Shown here: positions 1-4,146 of the stretch, one piece after another | Layout: each line of letters begins with the position of its first letter | How positions within the stretch are numbered: position 1 is the stretch's first letter | Source of the DNA: an uncultured Bacilli bacterium | GTDB taxonomy: Bacteria; Bacillota_I; Bacilli_A; RF39; UBA660 | DNA: 6,599 nt | Direction: 5' to 3' | Assembly: GCA_947623755.1 (NCBI GenBank) | Contig: CANQHB010000051.1 | Span: 1-6,599 of the forward strand | The notes under the pieces: generated by a model | Database searches by the model: none | Told to the model about the DNA's origin: nothing | Seen by the model: the letters and a program-made list of their open reading frames with translations, nothing else | Translations under genes and position numbers: made by a program

Positions 1-10
1 TAAAGAAAAA

Positions 11-31
11 GTAGTATATTTATTATACTAC
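11..31 (-). terminator. Rho-independent terminator after the VbhA-like gene
   Basis: A perfect inverted repeat has 8-base arms (GTAGTATA and TATACTAC) around a 5-base loop. Read on the minus strand it is followed at once by a T-rich run (positions 10 to 1), which makes a classical intrinsic terminator. It lies 23 bases beyond the stop codon of the 66-residue antitoxin-like gene. It implies that the minus-strand transcript ends here and does not run into whatever lies left of the window. Confidence 0.8.
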
Positions 32-53
32 ATGATTTTATGGTTATATATTT

Positions 54-254
54 CTATTTTTTATCTTTTGCTTTTAAATATTTTGCCACTATTTTTTTTC
101 TTTCAATATCTGTTGTTGATTTTCCTATTATACAATCATAAAGTTTTTGCTTTATTTCATCAGTTAATGGCATACCTTCTTGGGCCATAGCGCCGTCAAC
201 TTTTCTGATTTTTTCTTGTATCTCTTTTTTACTTATTTTTTTATTAGTGTTCAT
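54..254 (-). CDS. VbhA-like antitoxin family protein (small, 66 aa)
   Basis: This small charged protein resembles the VbhA antitoxin family, which inhibits Fic-domain AMP-transferases by inserting a helix with an [S/T]xxxE[G/N] motif into the Fic active site. Residues 18-34 (KVDGAMAQEGMPLTDEI) match the usual core of the family, and residues 35-60 give the following helices (CIIGKSTTDIERKKIVAKYL). The inhibitory Glu-Gly is present (E26, G27), but the residue four before the Glu is Ala22 rather than Ser or Thr. No Fic gene is seen in the window, and a terminator follows, so any partner must lie elsewhere or be absent. The gene starts 21 bases after the membrane-protein gene stops, with only a weak purine-rich ribosome site (AGAAAG), so it is probably co-transcribed with it. 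The family call is by recognition of the core motif. The cellular role is inferred. Confidence 0.6.
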   Translation of the reverse strand: MNTNKKISKKEIQEKIRKVDGAMAQEGMPLTDEIKQKLYDCIIGKSTTDIERKKIVAKYLKAKDKK

Positions 255-275
255 TTAAATAGCTTTCTATCATAT

Positions 276-1280
276 TTATTTTTGCTTAGCTTTTTTCTTT
301 AACTCTTTATGTAAGGCTTTAGCTTCTTTGGCATGTTCATAACCAATTAAGACATTTTTATTTCTTTTAGAGATAGTACTTAAAATAGCCGTTAAGGTTT
401 GATTTTCTTTTTTACTAAAACTATTTATAGTTGCAATTGTTTCATATTTACCTAAGTTATTCATGATAATAAGACTTTTAAAAGTAATTAGACCTTTGGT
501 CTTTAAAATACTATCATAAGCCCAAATAATGTCTTGATAATTAATAATTTTAATTTGATTTTTTAAAGATAAGATATAATTTTTGGTTAAGAATAGTTTT
601 AGTTTAGGATATTTAATCGTCGTATCGCTTTCAATTTCTTTTTCGATATTGGCAATATCATTTTCATTTAATTTCTTTAATTGAATATTAATTTTTATTT
701 TTATAATTAGGCCAGTGATTATGAAAATTATTCCAATAACAGAGGCTAGAATAGCCGATAAATCAAGATAGAAAGTGTAGGCAGGCTCATAATTAGTATC
801 AATATATATTCCTCCATAGATACCTAAAAATAATTCATCAGTTAAATCATTATTAGGGGATTCATCATTATTATAAGCATTCATAATAATATTTTTTATA
901 TCACTATAAATAGGCTTAGAAATACCATAAATCCGGTAGGGGATAGTTTTACTATTTTTTATTTCTTCATATAAATCATTACTTAACGTAGCTAAATAAG
1001 AGTACTGTCCATCATTTACAATATAAATACTTAAGCCTTTAGTAGTTTTGGAGGTAGCGACTAAAGTATCAATACTTTTAATATCTAAATAAGTTTCAGT
1101 ATCGGTAGTATTTTCCTTAATAAGGTCATTTAAATAAATACTTCCTTCTTTTCTTTTTTCTTCAAGATGGTAAGTTACAAATAAAAGACTAATACTTATT
1201 ATAAGAAAAATAAAACCAACTAAAAGAAAATATAAATATCTATTAAGAATTTTAGTTATTTTTTTATGTTTAAATTTCAT
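276..1280 (-). CDS. Membrane protein with two TM helices and a PH-like C-terminal domain, function unknown
   Basis: The 334-residue protein has a basic N-terminus, a first transmembrane helix at about residues 16-37, an extracytoplasmic segment of about 130 residues (38-168), a second transmembrane helix at about 170-195 and a cytoplasmic C-terminal domain (about 200-310). The C-terminal part (LTKNYILSL, then NYQDIIWAY near 247-255, then beta-strand-like segments) looks like the PH-like tail of small Bacillota membrane proteins of the DUF6709 type. That name is from memory and not verified. The tail ends in a lysine-rich helix. The start is supported by a strong site (AAAGGAG, 7 bases before ATG) and a good extended -10 promoter. 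It is followed after 21 bases by the VbhA-like gene and is divergent from the XRE regulator. I cannot assign a function. Sensing or membrane signalling is possible. Confidence 0.75.
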   Translation of the reverse strand: MKFKHKKITKILNRYLYFLLVGFIFLIISISLLFVTYHLEEKRKEGSIYLNDLIKENTTDTETYLDIKSIDTLVATSKTTKGLSIYIVNDGQYSYLATLSNDLYEEIKNSKTIPYRIYGISKPIYSDIKNIIMNAYNNDESPNNDLTDELFLGIYGGIYIDTNYEPAYTFYLDLSAILASVIGIIFIITGLIIKIKINIQLKKLNENDIANIEKEIESDTTIKYPKLKLFLTKNYILSLKNQIKIINYQDIIWAYDSILKTKGLITFKSLIIMNNLGKYETIATINSFSKKENQTLTAILSTISKRNKNVLIGYEHAKEAKALHKELKKKAKQK

Positions 1281-1305
1281 AGTAATACTCCTTTTCTTAA
1301 TATGT

Positions 1306-1334
1306 ATTATAACATAAAATTAGATATTTGTCTT
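1306..1334 (-). promoter_or_regulatory. Sigma-A promoter for the membrane protein / VbhA-like pair
   Basis: On the minus strand there is a perfect TATAAT (1311-1306) preceded by TGT (extended -10). An AAGACA box lies 17 bases upstream (1334-1329) and matches TTGACA at four of six positions. It sits 26 bases before the start codon, leaving room for a short leader and the GGAG site. No other promoter is evident before the VbhA-like gene, so it probably serves both genes. Confidence 0.65.
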
Positions 1335-1363
1335 AAAGTAATGGAAATTGGTTTAAAAAGATA

Positions 1364-1393
1364 TTGCTTTCTAATATAAAAATATGTTAAAAT
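1364..1393 (+). promoter_or_regulatory. Sigma-A promoter of the XRE regulator gene
   Basis: TTGCTT (1364-1369) and TAAAAT (1388-1393) are separated by 18 bases, with a TG dinucleotide one base before the -10 (1385-1386), which makes it an extended -10 promoter. It points at the regulator gene starting at 1456 and is divergent from the promoter at 1306-1334. The start of transcription would fall inside the inverted repeat at 1389-1411. Confidence 0.5.
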
Positions 1394-1411
1394 TATATAG
1401 GATATAATTTT
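1389..1411. promoter_or_regulatory. Candidate operator: perfect 10-bp inverted repeat over the regulator's -10
   Basis: The arms AAAATTATAT (1389-1398) and ATATAATTTT (1402-1411) are exact reverse complements, separated by AGG. The repeat overlaps the -10 box and the expected transcription start of the XRE gene, the classic position for an autorepression operator of a dimeric XRE/Cro-type protein. All ten bases of each arm are A or T, so a chance origin in AT-rich DNA is possible. Confidence 0.4.
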
Positions 1412-1455
1412 ATTATATATAACATTTTGGTGTTTTTTAAAAGAAAGGATATCTT

Positions 1456-1716
1456 ATGTTATATGTAAAGGAAACGAGAGGGGATATTTTCAAAATAATT
1501 GGAGCGAATGTGAGATATTATAGGGGATTATATAATCTTAATAATCCTAGTAATAGAATATCTCAAGCTAAACTTGCGAGTATGTGTAATGTTTCAACTG
1601 GGTTAATTGGTTCTTTAGAAACAGGTAAAGTTTTAGGAATTAGTATTCCAGTTTTATATAATATTTCACAAATACTAGGAGTTAGTATCGAAAAATTTTT
1701 TGAAGAACGTCCTTAA
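1456..1716 (+). CDS. XRE-family (Cro/C1-type) helix-turn-helix transcriptional regulator
   Basis: This 86-residue protein is almost entirely one HTH_XRE domain. The first helix is IGANVRYYR (residues 15-23). The helix-turn-helix is at about 36-58: SQAKLASMCNVSTGLIGSLE has the usual Q-x3-A-x3-x-V-S-x2-x-I-x2-x-E pattern. The closing helices include PVLYNISQILGVSIEKFF. There is no sensor or oligomerisation domain, so it resembles small phage- or toxin-antitoxin-type repressors. The insert YNLNNPSNR between the first helix and the HTH is a little longer than usual. A good ribosome site (GAAAGGA, 6 bases upstream) supports the start. It is the only convincing plus-strand gene, transcribed divergently from the membrane protein / VbhA-like pair and converging on divIC. 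Autoregulation through the inverted repeat at 1389-1411, and possibly control of the divergent pair, is inferred. Confidence 0.9.
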   Translation: MLYVKETRGDIFKIIGANVRYYRGLYNLNNPSNRISQAKLASMCNVSTGLIGSLETGKVLGISIPVLYNISQILGVSIEKFFEERP

Positions 1717-1723
1717 ATCGTAA

Positions 1724-1754
1724 AAAAACAGGTACTTATTTAGTATCTGTTTTT
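1724..1754. terminator. Bidirectional terminator between the XRE gene and divIC
   Basis: A hairpin with arms 1724-1735 and 1743-1754 (one G-T pair, 7-base loop) is flanked by A's on the left and T's on the right, so it has a U-tract in both directions. It serves the plus-strand regulator (stop at 1714-1716) and the minus-strand divIC. The divIC stop codon (1738-1736) lies in the loop. Confidence 0.75.
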
Positions 1755-2032
1755 CTAATTATTATTTCATTAGGTTTAGTATATAAAAATTTTTCTTTAG
1801 CATAACGTTCAACATATTCAGGATTTTTTAATTTTTCCACTTCGGCTTTTAAAGATTCTTCAGTGTTAAGAAGGCTTACATATTCTTGTTCTAAAGTTTC
1901 TTTTTCTTTTTTGTTAGCCATGATTTTTAACCAATCTGGAAAGATATTAATGCACATGAAAGTTATGATAAAGATAAAAAGCACTATAAATAAAGTAACT
2001 CTTCTTTTTTCTTGTTTGGTAACTTTGGCCAC
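1736..2032 (-). CDS. divIC: Septum formation protein DivIC/FtsB family
   Basis: This is a bitopic division protein of the divisome, which works with FtsL and DivIB at the septum. The 98 residues show the family order: a short basic cytoplasmic N-terminus (1-11), one transmembrane helix (about 12-31), an extracellular coiled coil (about 40-70, KKEKETLEQEYVSLLNTEES) and the typical C-terminal motif PEYVERYAKEKFLYTKPNEI (71-90). The start is a GTG preceded by an unusually complete anti-SD match, AGGGGTGAT at 2045-2037, four bases away. It is the last gene of the yabP-yabQ-divIC operon, 30 bases after yabQ, the same order as in B. subtilis. The last codons form one arm of the terminator hairpin. 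Confidence 0.92.
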   Translation of the reverse strand: MAKVTKQEKRRVTLFIVLFIFIITFMCINIFPDWLKIMANKKEKETLEQEYVSLLNTEESLKAEVEKLKNPEYVERYAKEKFLYTKPNEIIIRKTDTK

Positions 2033-2036
2033 TTAT

Positions 2037-2045
2037 ATCACCCCT
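2037..2045 (-). promoter_or_regulatory. Ribosome binding site deciding the GTG start of divIC
   Basis: AGGGGTGAT on the minus strand pairs with the 16S tail at eight or nine positions and sits 4 bases before the GTG at 2032. No ATG in frame is better placed, so the GTG is taken as the start. Confidence 0.7.
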
Positions 2046-2062
2046 ATTTTGATTAAAGTATA

Positions 2063-2377
2063 TCATTTCTTTTTAAATTTGGCAAGAGAAAGGGGAAATT
2101 TGACATTTTTTAACATTTTATTTAGGTATTTAGAAGAAGTTAAATAGCCTAAAATACCCATTAGAAGAAAATAGATATGAAAAGCTCCATTATTTAATTT
2201 ATATAAAATTATTAAATAAATTAAAACGATATTATATGTAAATAAAATCGTAATAATACTTCGAAAGAGACGTTTTTTAGATTTAATAATATAATTGTTT
2301 AATTTCGATAAAAAATAAAAGATAAGGCCATAAAAGTAAGAAAATAAAAGGACTATAATTTGAGTTTTAGCGTCCAT
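2063..2377 (-). CDS. yabQ: Spore cortex biosynthesis protein YabQ
   Basis: YabQ is a small multi-spanning membrane protein needed for spore cortex formation in B. subtilis, where it localises to the forespore outer membrane. This 104-residue copy has three hydrophobic helices (about 6-24, 38-60 and 65-82), the YFYGLIFYFLSKLNNY opening typical of the family, a basic RLFRS turn and the LNNGAFHIYFLLMGILGY segment. It is shorter than the Bacillus protein and lacks an extended C-terminal tail. Its ATG overlaps the yabP stop as TAATG, and I see no ribosome binding site before it, so it probably depends on translational coupling to yabP. It ends in TGA, the only TGA stop in the window. The call rests on topology, motif likeness and the position between yabP and divIC. 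Confidence 0.85.
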   Translation of the reverse strand: MDAKTQIIVLLFSYFYGLIFYFLSKLNNYIIKSKKRLFRSIITILFTYNIVLIYLIILYKLNNGAFHIYFLLMGILGYLTSSKYLNKMLKNVKFPLSLAKFKKK

Positions 2378-2667
2378 TATTTAAATAGTTTAGAAAGAAG
2401 ACTTTCTTCTTTAGGTTTTTCTTTGTTATCTAGATAGTTAAAACTATTTATTTTACCTTTTATTTTAACATTACCATCATGAGTATCAAGACGCATAATT
2501 TCTAAATTACTACCTTTAATTAAAATAAAACCCATATTACTTTCTAATAAAAATTCTTCACTATCAAAACTAGTTATTTTTTTAATACCAGTTAGAGATA
2601 TTTCACGACGGTCAATTAATTTTAATTCATGATTACCATAAGTTATACTTTCTTCTTTATTTTCCAT
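2377..2667 (-). CDS. yabP: Sporulation protein YabP (YabP/YqfC family)
   Basis: YabP is a small soluble or peripheral protein required for spore cortex assembly under sigma-E control in B. subtilis. The 96 residues carry the family core in order: HELKLIDRREISLTGIKKI (13-31), the SFDSEEFLLESNMGFILIKG strands (33-52), LEIMRLDTHDGNVKIKGKI (55-73) and a short tail ending in an amphipathic basic helix (SLLSKLFK) common to YabP proteins. A strong AAGGAG lies 7 bases upstream of the ATG. It is the first gene of the yabP-yabQ-divIC operon. The yabO and yabN genes found upstream in B. subtilis are missing, and spoVG is the upstream neighbour instead. YqfC is the related paralogue, but the gene order favours YabP. 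Confidence 0.92.
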   Translation of the reverse strand: MENKEESITYGNHELKLIDRREISLTGIKKITSFDSEEFLLESNMGFILIKGSNLEIMRLDTHDGNVKIKGKINSFNYLDNKEKPKEESLLSKLFK

Positions 2668-2690
2668 AAATTTTCTCCTTAATAAATAAA

Positions 2691-2717
2691 TATGCGAAAG
2701 AACAAAAATTATGAAAT
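2691..2717 (-). promoter_or_regulatory. Weak candidate sigma-E promoter for yabP-yabQ-divIC
   Basis: On the minus strand TCATAAT (2714-2708) resembles the sigma-E -35 and CATA (2694-2691) the first half of its -10, with 13 bases between the boxes. The second half of the -10 (TTTA) does not match the consensus. The position, just upstream of the AAGGAG site, and the known sigma-E control of yabP in B. subtilis are what make it worth listing. I see no good sigma-A promoter in this gap. Confidence 0.25.
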
Positions 2718-2721
2718 AAAA

Positions 2722-2742
2722 AAACTTGCTTAGGGCAAGTTT
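2722..2742 (-). terminator. Rho-independent terminator of spoVG
   Basis: The minus strand reads an 8-base stem (AAACTTGC paired with GCAAGTTT) with a 5-base loop, followed by TTTTATTT. The spoVG stop codon (2743-2741) is partly inside the stem. It isolates spoVG from the yabP operon. Confidence 0.85.
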
Positions 2743-2998
2743 ATTCAGCTTTTTCGTATTCTTTTAAAATAGCGTCTTCAAACATTTTGCGTACATCTGG
2801 ATTTATGGGGTGAGCTATATCTCTATATCCACCAGTAGCAGTTTTTCTACTAGGCATAGCTATAAATAGACCACTATCTCCTTCGATAATACGAATATCG
2901 TGAATTGCAAAAGAATCATCAATTAGAACGGAAGCTATTCCTTTCATTCTTGAGCCTTCTTTTTCAATTTTACGTACGCTTACTGATGTAATTTGCAT
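2741..2998 (-). CDS. spoVG: SpoVG, RNA/DNA-binding developmental regulator
   Basis: SpoVG is a small conserved nucleic-acid-binding protein that affects asymmetric septation, sporulation timing and, in other Bacillota, cell-surface and virulence genes. The 85 residues match the whole family core: MQITSVSVRK, the SRMKGIASVLIDDSFAIHDIRIIEG strands (16-40), the signature GLFIAMPSRKT (43-53), the GYRDIAHPIN segment (57-66) and a final helix. It lacks the acidic C-terminal tail of the 97-residue B. subtilis protein, which is normal for many homologues. Its ribosome site is AGAAGGG, about 12 bases away and rather distant. It has its own candidate sigma-A promoter and a strong terminator, so it is a single-gene unit. 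The glmU, prs and pth genes that follow spoVG in B. subtilis are absent here. Confidence 0.97.
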   Translation of the reverse strand: MQITSVSVRKIEKEGSRMKGIASVLIDDSFAIHDIRIIEGDSGLFIAMPSRKTATGGYRDIAHPINPDVRKMFEDAILKEYEKAE

Positions 2999-3039
2999 AA
3001 GTATTCTTTTCCCTTCTAAAGTTATTAAAACTTAATTAT

Positions 3040-3068
3040 ATTTTATAGCAAAATTTAAGAAATAGCAA
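3040..3068 (-). promoter_or_regulatory. Sigma-A-type promoter of spoVG
   Basis: TTGCTA (3068-3063) and TAAAAT (3045-3040) are 17 bases apart on the minus strand, beginning five bases after the veg stop codon. The B. subtilis gene uses sigma-H. I find no sigma-H-like pair of boxes here. Confidence 0.5.
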
Positions 3069-3072
3069 GTAT

Positions 3073-3285
3073 TTACTCATATTTTATTTTAATCTCGCCT
3101 GTAATTAAATCACGATAGGTAAAACTTTTTTCATATTCGGGGCTAGATATAGTAAAAAGATTGGGATAAATAGCATTAATACGACCAGTGTAAATGTTAG
3201 TTTTATTACGCATACCAAATACTTTTATTTTAACAGGACAGTTTAGGTGACTGGCTATTTCTTTGCGGACATTATCAATATTCAA
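3073..3285 (-). CDS. veg: Veg family protein
   Basis: Veg is a short, highly expressed protein of Bacillota. In B. subtilis it has been linked to biofilm gene expression, and its biochemical role is not firmly settled. This 70-residue form shows the conserved order: an N-terminal helix (DNVRKEIASHL), a basic strand (PVKIKVFGMRNKT), then TGRINAIYPNLFTI (33-46), SFTYRDLITGEIKIKY (54-69). It lacks the C-terminal tail of the 86-residue Bacillus protein. The start is TTG, preceded by a near-perfect AGGAGGT. The yabG stop codon overlaps this site, so the two genes are only 10 bases apart and are likely coupled. In B. subtilis veg has a strong promoter of its own, which I cannot see here. Confidence 0.88.
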   Translation of the reverse strand: MNIDNVRKEIASHLNCPVKIKVFGMRNKTNIYTGRINAIYPNLFTISSPEYEKSFTYRDLITGEIKIKYE

Positions 3286-3290
3286 AAATT

Positions 3291-3297
3291 ACCTCCT
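3291..3297 (-). promoter_or_regulatory. Ribosome binding site deciding the TTG start of veg
   Basis: AGGAGGT on the minus strand lies at the ideal distance before the TTG at 3285-3283 and overlaps the yabG TAG stop (3298-3296). No in-frame ATG lies nearby before the conserved region, so the rare TTG start is favoured. Confidence 0.75.
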
Positions 3298-4069
3298 ATC
3301 TGGGATAACCAACATACATAAGGCCATTACATTTAATTCCACCCATACCATCAACACCATATTTAGTTTTAGTTAAAAGTTCAATTAAATTTATTTCTTT
3401 ATTGCGTTCAGTTAAGGCTAATTCACTAGCAATTATAGCAGGGTCTAAAGCATGAATATTAACTCTTTTGGGAGAAGAAGCAAAATTAGCTCCGGCTTTA
3501 ATTAATTCTTCATAGTTAGATTGACAAGCCCCGGCAATAATGATTAGTTTTTCATGAGATTTTTCATATTTACGAGCAACTTTAACAGCTTTAATAAAGT
3601 TAGAAGTATTACGATAGTTTTTTAAGTTAGTTTTATCACCTTTTTTAGAGTAATAAGCGTCATGGCCAGTAATAATTACAATATCAGGTTTATATTCTTC
3701 TAACATGGGTAAAATAGTTTCAAAAATGTGTTCTTCACTTACTTTTTTACCAATTGCGTAAATACCTTTTTGTTTGTAATAAGTAAGACATTTTGTTAAA
3801 TAATCTTTATCACCATCAATATGAAGAATACGACCAGGGACATAAAAGTATTCAGTACGGTCTAATTTGGGAGTATCAGGTGTTTCTTCAGGTAGTTCTA
3901 TTTTTTCTTCTTCGATATATTTCATTAAATCTTCTAAAGGAGCGTCAGCGAATAAACGAACTTCTACACCTTTTAAATAATAAGTATCATTTTTAATGTT
4001 GGTTATTTTAAATACTGTGTCATGGTTATAAGAGATACGAGTTACTAAATCGCCTCTTTTAAGTTCCAT
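3296..4069 (-). CDS. yabG: Sporulation-specific cysteine protease YabG
   Basis: YabG is a sporulation protease that trims coat and other spore proteins (for example SpoIVA and, in clostridia, CspBA-type proteins). It is expressed late in the mother cell in B. subtilis. The 257-residue protein has an N-terminal SH3-like segment (KRGDLVTRISYNHDTVFKI, 4-22), a linker rich in Glu and Pro (50-70) and the protease domain: GRILHIDGDKDYLTKCL (79-95), IVIITGHDAYY (130-140), then IIIAGACQSNYEELIKAGAN (176-195), ASSPKRVNIHALDPA (197-211) and YGVDGMGG (237-244). His136 and Cys182 are the likely catalytic pair. The Cys of this AGACQS motif is, to my knowledge, the reported nucleophile in the clostridial enzyme. 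Its ribosome site is only GGTGAT, three bases from the ATG. The next gene, veg, follows after 10 bases. B. subtilis has rsmA directly upstream, but here a surface-protein gene intervenes. Confidence 0.95.
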   Translation of the reverse strand: MELKRGDLVTRISYNHDTVFKITNIKNDTYYLKGVEVRLFADAPLEDLMKYIEEEKIELPEETPDTPKLDRTEYFYVPGRILHIDGDKDYLTKCLTYYKQKGIYAIGKKVSEEHIFETILPMLEEYKPDIVIITGHDAYYSKKGDKTNLKNYRNTSNFIKAVKVARKYEKSHEKLIIIAGACQSNYEELIKAGANFASSPKRVNIHALDPAIIASELALTERNKEINLIELLTKTKYGVDGMGGIKCNGLMYVGYPR

Positions 4070-4112
4070 ATTATCACCATTAAAATATATGTATTTATAA
4101 ATTTTTTATGCA

Positions 4113-4138
4113 AGAAAAAAGTAGAGGTTTAACTCTAC
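4113..4138 (-). terminator. Rho-independent terminator of the surface-protein gene
   Basis: The minus strand has GTAGAG and CTCTAC (4138-4121) with a 6-base loop, followed by TTTTTTCTT (4120-4112). It lies nine bases after the stop codon of the surface-protein gene and separates it from yabG. Confidence 0.85.
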
Positions 4139-4146
4139 AATATTTA

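Noticed and set aside
2063..2065. TGA read as tryptophan (Mycoplasma-type code)
   Set aside because: All tryptophans I checked in recognised genes are TGG, and the TGA ends yabQ at a sensible place. A standard code is the simpler reading, although this single TGA cannot prove it.
1863..2147. Plus-strand reading frame of 94 codons across divIC and yabQ
   Set aside because: It is antisense to two well-recognised genes, has no ribosome site and resembles no family, so it is a shadow frame.
3793..3996. Plus-strand reading frame of 67 codons inside yabG
   Set aside because: It is antisense to conserved YabG coding sequence and has no ribosome site or recognisable domain.
4070..4112. Sigma-K promoter for yabG (CATA-like boxes)
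   Set aside because: CATA occurs twice but neither copy is completed to CATAnnnTA with a well-spaced AC -35. The sequence is too AT-rich for this to mean much.
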